Shown here in pieces: positions 1-8,124 of a stretch of 64,000 nucleotides of DNA. Position 1 is the stretch's first letter. Every line of letters begins with the position of its first letter. Origin of the DNA: Virgibacillus sp. MSP4-1 (GTDB lineage: Bacteria; Bacillota; Bacilli; Bacillales; Alkalibacillaceae). Both the position numbers and the translations under genes were made by a program. Location of the stretch: contig NZ_CP048021.1 of assembly GCF_010092505.1 (NCBI RefSeq), forward strand, positions 1,364,001 through 1,428,000, given 5' to 3'. The notes under the pieces were generated by a model that did no database searches, had not been told where the DNA came from, and saw only the letters and a list, made by a program, of their open reading frames with translations.

Positions 1-254
1 TATCTCACAGGTTCATACCCCATCCCATAATGCTTTGAGCTATCAAAGCATCACAGCAATGGGCCTCCGCGGAAGCAGGGTCAACGCCCACATGCCTTTG
101 TGGATCGCCCTGCAACCTTAACTCCCAGCACCGACCCAAGGCTGGGCGCCTCAAGCCGGCACAAGGAACTTCATCGATGTGCCCTTTGGCGGATTTTTAG
201 GCCCGCCTTCAGGAACGGAGGACCGACTAGAATACTGCACCATCCCTATTTTGT
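1..254 (-). ncRNA. ole: OLE-type large structured RNA, 5' part (runs off the window)
   Basis: There is no ORF here, yet the stretch is far richer in GC than its flanks and folds into consecutive hairpins. Paired arms are at 203-207/188-192, 178-183/158-163, 141-146/124-129, 108-113/75-80 (with inner helix 99-103/88-92) and 43-51/30-38. It lies on the minus strand immediately downstream of ispA in the order nusB-folD-xseA-xseB-ispA. This is the published location of OLE RNA (about 600 nt, before oapA and dxs) in Bacillus halodurans and other extremophilic Firmicutes. In those hosts OLE forms a membrane ribonucleoprotein with OapA and is tied to Mg2+, alcohol and cold tolerance. The identification rests on synteny and structure; I could not align it to the family. 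About 350 nt and oapA should lie beyond position 1. Confidence 0.72.
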
Positions 255-260
255 ATCTTT

Positions 261-290
261 ATAATATCATATTTTCATTGTCTTGCTCAA
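261..290 (-). promoter_or_regulatory. SigA-like promoter for the OLE RNA
   Basis: On the minus strand there is a -35 TTGAGC (285-290), an 18-nt spacer and a -10 TATTAT (261-266), which predicts a start near 254, just before the structured region. The -35 is flanked by the inverted repeat ATTGTC-N9-GACAAT (277-297), and a Fur-like 15-mer lies just upstream (291-305). The RNA may therefore have its own control in addition to readthrough from ispA. Confidence 0.55.
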
Positions 291-406
291 TGACAATTAT
301 TATCCATTTTCATAGAGAAAACAGAAACCAGGAATAATCTTTGATAATCTCAGGCCGTCATTGATTTCATTTTTCAATTTTTAAACCAGAAAAAAATTCC
401 TGACGA

Positions 407-1282
407 TTACATTTCCCTGTTTCCTAAGAACTCAACAAAGTCAAACAGCAATCGACCTTTTACATTCGCCTGTTTTAAAGCAAACTCAGCTTTTTCCATC
501 AATTCTTCCTTCTTTTTAATCGCACCATCCAAACCTAAAATGCCGGGATACGTACTCTTTTTGCTTTTCTCATCACTTCCGACAGGCTTACCCAATTTCG
601 TTTCATCCCCAATTATATCGAGTATATCGTCCTGTATTTGAAAAATAAGGCCTAAGTAGGTTGCATATTCATCCAGTGATTCGAGCTGTGGAGGAGTTGC
701 ACCCGCTAAATAAGCTCCACTTCGAACAGCAAAACGAATAAGTCTGCCTGTTTTGAATAAATGAATCTGGTTTATTTCATCCAGATTAAGGGATTTATCC
801 TCCGCATCAAGGTCAAGGATTTGTCCGCCTACCATACCTTCAGCACCTGCAGCCTCAGATAATTCTGCAGATAAAAATACTTTCTCCTCTGCACTTAATT
901 TCGCTGAGGCATTAATCATTTGAAAGGCTGTTGTTAACAGGGCATCTCCGGCTAATATCGCAGTTGCCTCATCAAATTTTCTGTGATTCGTAGGTTGTCC
1001 ACGCCTGTAATTATCATCGTCCATAGCCGGAAGATCGTCATGAACTAAGGAATAGGTGTGTACCATCTCCAGAGCAATAGCAGGATCATATACTTTTTCA
1101 TCTAGTTCAGAATAAGCTTCAAATGCCGCCATCATCAAAAAGGGCCTTAATCTTTTCCCACCTGCTTCAATCGAATACAACATCGACTCTTTTAATTTCT
1201 CAGGTGTTTGAAGGGATTTTAGTTTCTCACTCAACTTCTCGTTAAATGTTGCTTGATTTCGGTTAATATATAGGGAAACCAT
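407..1282 (-). CDS. ispA: Farnesyl diphosphate synthase (polyprenyl synthetase family)
   Basis: This cytosolic enzyme condenses IPP with DMAPP and GPP to make farnesyl diphosphate for undecaprenyl, quinone and heme side chains. The protein has 291 residues, normal for bacterial IspA. The first Asp-rich motif DDxxxxD is at about 82-88 (DDLPAMD), followed by RRG. The second, DDILD, is at 218-222, and a GGQ motif is near 152. The ATG follows an AGGAGG at 1296-1301 with a rather long 13-nt spacer. The gene is 8 nt downstream of xseB in one minus-strand operon. In B. subtilis dxs follows it; here the OLE RNA intervenes. Confidence 0.96.
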   Translation of the reverse strand: MVSLYINRNQATFNEKLSEKLKSLQTPEKLKESMLYSIEAGGKRLRPFLMMAAFEAYSELDEKVYDPAIALEMVHTYSLVHDDLPAMDDDNYRRGQPTNHRKFDEATAILAGDALLTTAFQMINASAKLSAEEKVFLSAELSEAAGAEGMVGGQILDLDAEDKSLNLDEINQIHLFKTGRLIRFAVRSGAYLAGATPPQLESLDEYATYLGLIFQIQDDILDIIGDETKLGKPVGSDEKSKKSTYPGILGLDGAIKKKEELMEKAEFALKQANVKGRLLFDFVEFLGNREM

Positions 1283-1290
1283 TTCTTTAT

Positions 1291-1527
1291 TTAATCCTCC
1301 TGGACAGAATAGGGCTCAAATTCACCTTGATCATTTAAAATTTGTTCCATTTGTTTTTCCACTTTTGTCAGTTTATCATTACAGAATTTTGACAGCTTCA
1401 TGCCTTCCTGATAGTATTCAATAGCTTTTTCAAGGGGGACATCGCCTTCTTCCAGCTTTTCTACGATATTTTCCAGCTTTTCAACGGCATCTTCAAAGCT
1501 AATTTCCTGTTTTTCATTTTCACTCAT
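1291..1527 (-). CDS. xseB: Exodeoxyribonuclease VII small subunit
   Basis: This is the small subunit of ExoVII, which degrades single-stranded DNA to oligonucleotides; several XseB copies bind one XseA. The 78-residue acidic helical protein carries the family signature [19 protein letters not shown] (residues 11-29) followed by the second helix pair. Its start overlaps the end of xseA by 8 nt, which suggests translational coupling of the two subunits. Confidence 0.96.
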   Translation of the reverse strand: MSENEKQEISFEDAVEKLENIVEKLEEGDVPLEKAIEYYQEGMKLSKFCNDKLTKVEKQMEQILNDQGEFEPYSVQED

Positions 1528-2881
1528 TTTTTTGAACCTCCTCTTCTAATCCCCATACTTGGCAATCTACTAAACCATCTTTCAATCTCACATACATTTT
1601 ATCTCCGGGCTGAACCTGCGAGACGGTTCTGACCACATTTTTCTGCTGATCATAAGGTATTGCATATCCGCGTCGAATCACTTCCATAGGGTTTAATAAT
1701 GATAACTTTTCAACATCCTTCTGAAAGCTGTTCATTTTTTGCTGCAGCACATATTCCATTTGCTTATGGATTCTGCTTCGGATCTGAGTTACATTTTTTT
1801 GCATGTCCCCGATTTTCCGGTTCGGATGATGCTGGATGAGTCTTTTATTTAAATGCTCATTATTTTCCTTTTTACGCTGGATATATTGCCTTGAGGCCCT
1901 TTGCATTTGCTCAAACATCCGGTCCAGATCCTGTTCTTTTTGTCTCAGCATATGAACAGGATAGCGAAATGCATAGGATTCTCTCAGTGAGGTTAACCGC
2001 TCACGATTGGCCTGTGTCTTCGTTTGCAGGGCTCGTACTATACGATTTCTCATAACAGTTATACGATCTGCCACTTCTTTTAAAGATGGTACGGCCAATT
2101 CAGCGGCTCCTGTCGGGGTAGGAGCCCGTAAATCTGCAGCAAAATCACTGATGGTATAATCGGTTTCGTGACCTACCGCTGAAATCACCGGGGTGCTCGA
2201 ATCCACAATAGCACGAGCCACACGTTCTTCATTAAAATTCCATAATTCCTCAATAGAACCTCCCCCTCGTCCTACAATTAAAACATCAAACTGGTCTGAT
2301 AAATTCGCCTTTTTGATGGCCTGAACAATGGAATCAGCTCCATTTTCTCCCTGGACGAGCACGGGTATTAAGGTTTTTTTCACGATTGGATATCGGCGAT
2401 TCAATGTGGAAAAAATATCGCGGATAGCCGCTCCTGTGGGGGAAGTAATAACTCCAATATGTTCCGGATAGGCAGGAATCGGCTTTTTAAAACGTGGATC
2501 AAACAGTCCTTCAGCTCCTAGTTTTTTCTTTAACTGCTCATAAGCGAGATATAGAGAGCCGATTCCATCTGGCTGCATCTCATGAATATACAACTGATAT
2601 TGGCCATATGGTTCATATACACCAATTTCCCCTTTTATAAGGACACTCATCCCGTCCTCAGGAGTAAATTTAATGTATCGGTTGTAGCTGGCAAACATCA
2701 CCGCTTGTATTCTGGACCGATCATCCTTGATTGTTAAATACATGTGCCCTCGTGAGTGACGTTTAAAATTTGATATCTCTCCCCGTAAATAAACCTGCTT
2801 TAAATTACGGTCCGTTTCCATTTTTCGTTTCACATATCTTGTTAAAGCCGTTACCGTTAAGTACCGATCTTCCACAGTCAT
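1520..2881 (-). CDS. xseA: Exodeoxyribonuclease VII large subunit
   Basis: This is the catalytic subunit of ExoVII, 453 residues (the family is typically 440-460). It has an N-terminal OB-fold for ssDNA binding (about residues 5-105: [23 protein letters not shown]). The catalytic domain contains [14 protein letters not shown] (about 143-156), VGRGGGS, and [23 protein letters not shown] coiled-coil C-terminal region would carry XseB. The start ATG has AAGGGGATTA directly upstream, inside the region just after folD. The gene is co-transcribed with folD (10-nt gap) and xseB (8-nt overlap). Confidence 0.96.
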   Translation of the reverse strand: MTVEDRYLTVTALTRYVKRKMETDRNLKQVYLRGEISNFKRHSRGHMYLTIKDDRSRIQAVMFASYNRYIKFTPEDGMSVLIKGEIGVYEPYGQYQLYIHEMQPDGIGSLYLAYEQLKKKLGAEGLFDPRFKKPIPAYPEHIGVITSPTGAAIRDIFSTLNRRYPIVKKTLIPVLVQGENGADSIVQAIKKANLSDQFDVLIVGRGGGSIEELWNFNEERVARAIVDSSTPVISAVGHETDYTISDFAADLRAPTPTGAAELAVPSLKEVADRITVMRNRIVRALQTKTQANRERLTSLRESYAFRYPVHMLRQKEQDLDRMFEQMQRASRQYIQRKKENNEHLNKRLIQHHPNRKIGDMQKNVTQIRSRIHKQMEYVLQQKMNSFQKDVEKLSLLNPMEVIRRGYAIPYDQQKNVVRTVSQVQPGDKMYVRLKDGLVDCQVWGLEEEVQKNE

Positions 2882-2891
2882 TAATCCCCTT

Positions 2892-3743
2892 TTATGATGA
2901 AATTTGTTTGGCTGCTTTCAGGGTGTTCCGGAGAAGCATCGTGATGGTCATTGGTCCTACTCCCTTGGGTACAGGTGTAATATAGGAAGCTGCTTCTTTC
3001 ACAGATTCAAAATCTACATCACCTGCCAGCGAGCCATCTGACAGATAATTGTTTCCAACATCAACCACCACTGCACCTTCTTTAACAGCATCTTTTCCAA
3101 TCATGTTAGCTTTTCCTACCGCAACAATTAAAATATCCGCCTGTCTTGTGATAGCACCTAAATCTTCTGTTACGGAATGGCAGTAAGTTACCGTTGCATG
3201 TTCGTTCAGGAATAACTGTCCGACCGGTTTACCGACTATATTACTTCTTCCCACAACAACTACATGTTTTCCTTTGATTGATATATTGCTTTTTTTGATC
3301 AGCTCAAGTATTCCCAAAGGTGTACAGGGAACAAAGGCATCCTGATTCGTCTGCAGACGTCCTATATTATATGGATGAAAACCGTCTACATCTTTTTCCG
3401 GAGCAATACTCTCAATAATTACCTTTTCATCTATCTGCTCCGGAAGTGGTAATTGGACAAGGATTCCATGAACACTTGAATCTTCATTTAATTGATTTAC
3501 ATGCTGCAGGAGTTGTTCCTGTGTTGTCTCTTCCGGAAGTTCGATTACGCTTGAACGAATACCTGCTTTTTCACATGCACGCTGTTTAAACTTCACGTAC
3601 GATTTTGAGGCAGGATTATCGCCGACAATAACAACGGTCAGTCCCGGGTGGATCTCTTTCTTTTCAAGTTCCTTTACTTCCACTTTTAATTGTTCTCTTA
3701 TTTCTTCTGCCATTTTGCTTCCATATATAATTTCTGCAGTCAT
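2892..3743 (-). CDS. folD: Bifunctional methylene-THF dehydrogenase / methenyl-THF cyclohydrolase
   Basis: FolD interconverts 5,10-methylene-THF, methenyl-THF and 10-formyl-THF and supplies one-carbon units for purines and fMet-tRNA. At 283 residues it has the normal length. Visible motifs are GDNPASKSYVKFK with the catalytic Lys, VQLPLP, the NADP site VVVGRSNIVGKPVG, and the C-terminal TPVPKGVGPMT. The ATG has a GAAGGGG ribosome site. It lies 12 nt after nusB. Two other one-carbon functions are in the window: the glycine cleavage operon and 5-formyl-THF cyclo-ligase. Confidence 0.97.
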   Translation of the reverse strand: MTAEIIYGSKMAEEIREQLKVEVKELEKKEIHPGLTVVIVGDNPASKSYVKFKQRACEKAGIRSSVIELPEETTQEQLLQHVNQLNEDSSVHGILVQLPLPEQIDEKVIIESIAPEKDVDGFHPYNIGRLQTNQDAFVPCTPLGILELIKKSNISIKGKHVVVVGRSNIVGKPVGQLFLNEHATVTYCHSVTEDLGAITRQADILIVAVGKANMIGKDAVKEGAVVVDVGNNYLSDGSLAGDVDFESVKEAASYITPVPKGVGPMTITMLLRNTLKAAKQISS

Positions 3744-3755
3744 TCCAATTCCCCT

Positions 3756-4142
3756 TCATTCATCAGATACAATTTTTGATAGAACACCATTAATGAACTT
3801 TCCTGAGTTTTCCTCTCCATATTCCTTGGCAATCTCCACAGCCTCATTAATGGAAACTTTTATCGGAATCGTTTCATTGTATTTTATTTCATAAACGGCT
3901 AATCTTAGAAGTGTACGTTCCACTGAAGCAATTCGGTTCAAACTCCAATTCACCAATTGTTCGGAAATTGCCTGATCAATATCATCTTTGTATGTAATCA
4001 CACCACGTACTAACTCACTGGTAAATTCATGAATAGCTGCACCCTCCAATGCAAAATTTGCTGCATCCTCAAAGGCAATGTCATGATTATCCATTTGAAA
4101 TAGCACCTGAAATGCTTTTATTCTGGCTTCTCTACGATTCAT
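3756..4142 (-). CDS. nusB: Transcription antitermination factor NusB
   Basis: This small helical RNA-binding protein binds boxA RNA together with NusE (S10) and supports rRNA antitermination. It has 128 residues with the family N-terminus RREARIKAFQVLFQMD and C-terminal NEAVEIAKEYGEENSGKFINGVL. A good AAAGGAG precedes the ATG. A strong terminator (4282-4310) separates it from the upstream Asp23 gene, so nusB heads the nusB-folD-xseA-xseB-ispA operon. I did not find a convincing promoter in the 140-nt gap. Confidence 0.96.
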   Translation of the reverse strand: MNRREARIKAFQVLFQMDNHDIAFEDAANFALEGAAIHEFTSELVRGVITYKDDIDQAISEQLVNWSLNRIASVERTLLRLAVYEIKYNETIPIKVSINEAVEIAKEYGEENSGKFINGVLSKIVSDE

Positions 4143-4270
4143 GTTTGTACTCCTTTATTTACCATTATGCTAGCCTGTAACATCTATTATCCCTAAAATC
4201 ATAACATTTTAGCATGGAAAAGAAAAGCAGATGTACCTGCCATAAAGCCCTAATGGACCAAGAAGGTTTT

Positions 4271-4310
4271 TAAAAATAAATTGACCATGGAGGACTCTCC
4301 TCCATGGTCA
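4271..4310 (-). terminator. Rho-independent terminator after the acc/Asp23 operon
   Basis: A perfect 13-bp hairpin has arms at 4282-4294 and 4298-4310 and loop CTC. On the minus strand it is followed by a T-rich tail (ATTTATTTTTA). It closes the accB-accC-yqhY transcript before nusB. Confidence 0.85.
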
Positions 4311-4323
4311 ACGATCTTTGTAA

Positions 4324-4728
4324 TCATGCTTCACTGGTACCGACTTCATCTTCTTTAGCATCCATTTGAACGGCAACAATGTGCACATTTACTTCTTCAA
4401 TTTCTAGGGCAGTCATATTTTTTAGTGTCTGACGGATGTTATCCTGAATTTGCTGTGCAACAGTCGGTATAGATACACCATATTCCAGCACAGAATATGT
4501 ATCAATTTTAATGCCATTATCCGTCAGTTCAACTTTGATTCCTTTTCCATGATTCTTTTTTCCGAATCTCTCTGTGACATTAGAAGCAAAGTTCCCGCGC
4601 ATCTGTGCAACACCTTTTACTTCATTGGCTGCAATTCCGGCAATTACTTCTATAACTTCAGGTGCAATTTGAACATTTCCTAAGGATGTATCTTCACTAA
4701 CATTTAATAAGTTGTTATCCTGCAACAA
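4324..4728 (-). CDS. yqhY: Asp23/Gls24 family envelope stress protein
   Basis: This 134-residue Asp23/Gls24 (DUF322) protein contains the family core GNVQIAPEVIEVIAGIAANEVKGV, SYVLEYG-like strand motifs and a C-terminal VNVHIVAVQM strand. It follows accC by 32 nt. The same linkage occurs in B. subtilis, where yqhY mutants grow poorly and acquire suppressors in acetyl-CoA carboxylase genes, suggesting a role in controlling malonyl-CoA synthesis. The start is TTG, with AAGGGGTGA upstream; a second TTG follows immediately. Its terminator lies just downstream. Confidence 0.9.
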   Translation of the reverse strand: MLQDNNLLNVSEDTSLGNVQIAPEVIEVIAGIAANEVKGVAQMRGNFASNVTERFGKKNHGKGIKVELTDNGIKIDTYSVLEYGVSIPTVAQQIQDNIRQTLKNMTALEIEEVNVHIVAVQMDAKEDEVGTSEA

Positions 4729-4760
4729 AAGTCACCCCTTTCTAAATGGTGAAGCTCCAT

Positions 4761-6119
4761 TTATTTCTCATCTTCCATTATATGATAGGTTTCAAGAAAC
4801 TTTGTATTAAAATCCCCATCTTTAAATACCTTATGCTTCATCATTCGCTCATGGAAAGGAATTGTAGAATGGATGCCATCTACAACAAATTCATCAAGCG
4901 CTCTGCTCATCCGGTTGATCGCTTCTTCCCGTGTTTTTCCGAATGTAATCAGCTTAGCGATCATGGAATCATAATAAGGAGGTATTCTCCATCCTGAATA
5001 GGCAGCCGAATCCACTCGGACACCTAACCCGCCTGGAGGAAGGTACATCCGAATATCTCCGGCGGATGGCATGAAGTTTTTCACGGGATCCTCTGCATTT
5101 ATTCTACACTCAATCGCCCAGCCTGTAAACGAAACATCCTCCTGACGTAAAGGAAGCTGTTCACCATTTGCTACTCTAATCTGTTCTTTAATCAAATCAA
5201 CTCCGGTAATTTGCTCTGTTACTGGATGTTCCACTTGGATACGCGTATTCATCTCCATAAAATAAAACTTCTTATCAGTACGATCGAATATAAATTCGAT
5301 TGTACCAGCCCCTCTATAGTTTACTGCCTGGGCAGCCTTTACCGCAGCCTGTCCCATTTCCTGTCGAATACTTTCGGTCAGAGCCGGTGAAGGCGCTTCT
5401 TCAATTAATTTTTGCATGCGGCGCTGAATGGTGCAATCTCTTTCTCCCAAATGGATTGTATTCCCATATTCATCAGCTAATACCTGAATTTCAACATGAC
5501 GGAAGTCCTCAATAAACTTCTCCAGATAGACTCCCGGATTGCCAAAGGCTGTTTCTGCCTCATTTTGGGTCATACGTATCCCATTAATCAATTCATCTTC
5601 AGTACGGGCAACACGGATTCCTTTACCGCCACCTCCTGCGGTAGCCTTAATGATTACCGGAAATCCGATTTCATTGGCCACTTTCAGCCCTTCTTCTTCA
5701 TTCTCGATAATTCCATCTGAACCTGGGACTATAGGAACACCAGCCTGTTTCATGGTGTCTCTTGCCACATCCTTTGTTCCCATCTTTTGAATAGAGTACG
5801 CGCTTGGACCAACAAAGGTAATATTACACTCTTCACAAATCTCTGCAAAGTCCGGATTCTCTGACAAAAAGCCATAGCCTGGATGAATAGCATCCACTTC
5901 TGTTAAAGTAGCTAACGTCATTATATTTGTAATATTAAGGTAGCTGTCTTTACTTAGGGCAGGGCCTATACAATAAGCCTCATCCGCCAGTTGTACATGT
6001 AACGACTCCTGGTCAGGCTCGGAATAAACAGCCAACGTACGAATCCCTAACTCCTTACATGCACGAATTATACGCACAGCAATTTCGCCTCGATTTGCAA
6101 CTAATAATTTTTTTATCAA
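4761..6119 (-). CDS. accC: Acetyl-CoA carboxylase, biotin carboxylase subunit
   Basis: AccC carboxylates the biotin on AccB using ATP and bicarbonate, the first half of the committed step of fatty acid synthesis. The ATP-grasp enzyme has the N-terminal LLVANRGEIAVRIIRAC, the glycine-rich ATP loop TAGGGGKGIRV, GERDCTIQRR and MNTRIQVEHPVTE. I place the start at a TTG (6119) with AAGGGG upstream, giving 452 residues that begin MIKKLLVANRGE as in homologues. An in-frame TTG three codons earlier is less likely. It lies 13 nt downstream of accB. Confidence 0.96.
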   Translation of the reverse strand: MIKKLLVANRGEIAVRIIRACKELGIRTLAVYSEPDQESLHVQLADEAYCIGPALSKDSYLNITNIMTLATLTEVDAIHPGYGFLSENPDFAEICEECNITFVGPSAYSIQKMGTKDVARDTMKQAGVPIVPGSDGIIENEEEGLKVANEIGFPVIIKATAGGGGKGIRVARTEDELINGIRMTQNEAETAFGNPGVYLEKFIEDFRHVEIQVLADEYGNTIHLGERDCTIQRRMQKLIEEAPSPALTESIRQEMGQAAVKAAQAVNYRGAGTIEFIFDRTDKKFYFMEMNTRIQVEHPVTEQITGVDLIKEQIRVANGEQLPLRQEDVSFTGWAIECRINAEDPVKNFMPSAGDIRMYLPPGGLGVRVDSAAYSGWRIPPYYDSMIAKLITFGKTREEAINRMSRALDEFVVDGIHSTIPFHERMMKHKVFKDGDFNTKFLETYHIMEDEK

Positions 6120-6132
6120 CGAAGTCAACCCC

Positions 6133-6651
6133 TTACTTGCTCTTCACTCTGAATAACGGCTGTCCATATTCCACAAGTTCTCCATCTTCCACAAGAATAT
6201 CAACAATCTCACCATTTATTTCTGCTTCAATTTCATTAAACAGTTTCATTGCTTCTACAATACATACGATAGAATCATTAGTTACACGATCTCCTACCTG
6301 AACATAAGGACCTTTTTCAGGAGAAGGGGAACGATAAAAGGTTCCTACCATTGGTGAAGTGATTTCTTCATCATAATCCTTCGCTTCTTCCTGTATTTCT
6401 TCTGAAGGTGCCTGGTTTTCAACAGCTGTTGCTTCTGGCTTTGCATCCGTTTTCGATTGCTCATCAACAGATGGTTTTACTTGTTCTTGTACTTCCGAAT
6501 CCTTTTGAATGACTACTGGCTGGCTTCCCTGCACAGCACTCTCCTGCTTTTTAAGGTTAAGTTTCGTTCCGTCGGATTCATAATTTAATTCATTAATAGA
6601 TGATTCATCAATTAATTTAATGAGTTCCCTGATTTCCTGAACTTTTAACAT
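6133..6651 (-). CDS. accB: Acetyl-CoA carboxylase, biotin carboxyl carrier protein
   Basis: AccB carries the biotin that moves CO2 from AccC to the carboxyltransferase. An N-terminal helical region ([17 protein letters not shown]) is followed by an acidic, Pro/Ala-rich linker and a C-terminal biotinyl domain. The biotin lysine is in VEAMKLF (about residue 136). I start at the ATG at 6651, 8 nt after AAAGGAG; the upstream GTG lies against that ribosome site. It is the first gene of the accB-accC-yqhY operon, and its promoter carries a probable FapR operator. Confidence 0.96.
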   Translation of the reverse strand: MLKVQEIRELIKLIDESSINELNYESDGTKLNLKKQESAVQGSQPVVIQKDSEVQEQVKPSVDEQSKTDAKPEATAVENQAPSEEIQEEAKDYDEEITSPMVGTFYRSPSPEKGPYVQVGDRVTNDSIVCIVEAMKLFNEIEAEINGEIVDILVEDGELVEYGQPLFRVKSK

Positions 6652-6716
6652 GTCTGGCACTCCTTTATCTTTTTAATGCATAGCTGCTAGCCATTTTTAT
6701 ACAGGTTTTGCTTTTT

Positions 6717-6747
6717 ATTAGCAACTGGTACTAATAACACCTGTCAA
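6717..6747 (-). promoter_or_regulatory. accB promoter with FapR-like operator
   Basis: The minus strand shows a perfect -35 TTGACA (6742-6747) followed by a weak -10 in TGCTAAT about 18 nt on. The 19-bp element at 6717-6735 reads ATTAG-N9-CTAAT. It differs at two internal positions from the FapR consensus ATTAGTACCTGATACTAAT and covers the spacer and -10. FapR is the malonyl-CoA-sensing repressor of lipid synthesis in Bacillales. Control of accBC by FapR is inferred from this site. Confidence 0.7.
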
Positions 6748-6851
6748 CATTCTATTATATTTACCTGCTAACCTGCAAGAAAACGTTATAGGTTATAGTT
6801 CAACATACATTTGTGAAAACCCTTTTTTTATCTGAAATCTGCGTGAAGTTA

Positions 6852-6886
6852 AAGAACCTTGCCGTTTATACGACAAGGCACTTCTT
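6852..6886 (-). terminator. Terminator of the spoIIIA operon
   Basis: An imperfect hairpin (arms about 6871-6886 and 6852-6864, loop TTTATA) begins right at the spoIIIAH stop codon. It is followed on the minus strand by CTTTAACTT, so the U-tract is weak. Confidence 0.55.
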
Positions 6887-6888
6887 AT

Positions 6889-7476
6889 TTACGTATTCGA
6901 TGGCTGGAAATCAACTTCCACTCTGATCTCGCCGAATTCATCCCTTACCATTTGCATAATATGATTGGCCTCTGTACCTGAATGTTCGTCCGCTTTTACC
7001 GTAACTTTCACAACATTTTCTTCAGCTCTGACCAACACATCAGAGTAATTCTTTTCTGATTGAATGACTTTTTCCAAAATGGCTTCCTTTGTTTGAACTT
7101 CTTCTAAGCGATTTTTCTTTTCCATCGCCTCATTTTTTTCTGCTGCCGTAGCACTGCTGGATGTCAGTACTTCATTAAACTGTTCCTTTTGCTGGCTACG
7201 CATGTCCTGAATTTCCAGTCTAAGCTGGGTAAACAGATCATCCGTAGAAGTGGATGAAATCGGATTGCCATTTGCATCAACTTCGGTAGCCTCTCCTTCC
7301 GTCACATTTGTTTCAATTGTTGAATCTTCATTCGACGTTTCCTCAGCGTTTTCTTTATTATCATCATTAATAAGAGCTACCTGATCGCCTCCCGGTGAGG
7401 TCATGTAGTAAACACTCAGCACAATAAGCAGGCTTAACATGGTTAATAACCACACAGTTTGTTTCTTTAGCATCAT
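6889..7476 (-). CDS. spoIIIAH: Stage III sporulation protein AH
   Basis: SpoIIIAH sits in the mother-cell membrane around the forespore. Its extracellular ring-forming domain pairs with forespore SpoIIQ to build the channel or feeding tube. The 195-residue protein has one N-terminal membrane segment (about 8-25), an acidic Ser/Thr-rich linker, a coiled-coil stretch (about 80-130) and a YscJ/FliF-like C-terminal domain ending in VRDEFGEIRVEVDFQPSNT. It is the last gene of the eight-gene spoIIIA operon. Confidence 0.93.
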   Translation of the reverse strand: MMLKKQTVWLLTMLSLLIVLSVYYMTSPGGDQVALINDDNKENAEETSNEDSTIETNVTEGEATEVDANGNPISSTSTDDLFTQLRLEIQDMRSQQKEQFNEVLTSSSATAAEKNEAMEKKNRLEEVQTKEAILEKVIQSEKNYSDVLVRAEENVVKVTVKADEHSGTEANHIMQMVRDEFGEIRVEVDFQPSNT

Positions 7477-7494
7477 TTAAAAATTCCTCCTTAA

Positions 7495-8124
7495 TTAATT
7501 TTTTTTGGGTGCTACAGATATACGATGTGTCGGTACATCCAGTACACGGGAAACAGCTTCAATTACCATTTCCTCTGTCTGGACGTTTCCCAGACCATTG
7601 CCCACGATTAATACACCGCGTACTTTAGGTTTTTTCGTTTGAATCAGTATCGGTGATTCATCATTTTGACTTCGCACAATTACGGTCTGCTTATCCTCCG
7701 AAAACTCCTCTATTGTACGATCCCCCCCATTTGAATCTTCCTCTTCTGTTGTCTGTTCATTTGTTGTTCTATTTTTTTCATAGATTTTGAGCGAAGTAGC
7801 ATCCAGGTTTACCATCACATCAACACCAGAGATCCCCTCCATATTCTTCAGCATTTCTTGTAGTTCGGTTTCATATTGTTTTTCCATTTCAGCTATGATG
7901 CTTGCTTTGTCCGGTTCGCTCTGATGGGTTTCAACCCCACTGTTTTTCGGGGCACTCTGGTTTTGTTCTAAATAAGGGGCTGGTTCATTTGAATCATCCT
8001 GAAAAATATTACTCGTAAGTACAAGCAGGATCCCTACTAATCCAAGAATCATAACATATGAAAGTTTAGTAGGCTTTCCATTTTCATCTTTTCTCAATTT
8101 AAAAAGAGACCATAAATTTTTCAT
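7495..8124 (-). CDS. spoIIIAG: Stage III sporulation protein AG
   Basis: This ring-building component of the SpoIIIA-SpoIIQ complex is related to the secretin and flagellar ring-building motif. It has 209 residues. A cytoplasmic N-terminus is followed by one membrane helix (about 24-43), a linker, and the ring domain EMEKQYETELQEMLKNMEGISGVDVMVNLDA through TKKPKVRGVLIVGNGLGNVQTEEMVIEAVSRVLDVPTHRISVAPKK. Its start overlaps the spoIIIAF stop by 4 nt, and spoIIIAH follows 18 nt downstream. Confidence 0.94.
   Translation of the reverse strand: MKNLWSLFKLRKDENGKPTKLSYVMILGLVGILLVLTSNIFQDDSNEPAPYLEQNQSAPKNSGVETHQSEPDKASIIAEMEKQYETELQEMLKNMEGISGVDVMVNLDATSLKIYEKNRTTNEQTTEEEDSNGGDRTIEEFSEDKQTVIVRSQNDESPILIQTKKPKVRGVLIVGNGLGNVQTEEMVIEAVSRVLDVPTHRISVAPKKN

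Noticed and set aside
1-254. SRP RNA, RNase P RNA, tmRNA or 6S RNA as the identity of the left-edge RNA
   Set aside because: The SRP GGAAGGAAGCA loop and the RNase P and tmRNA conserved blocks are absent, and the location fits OLE instead.
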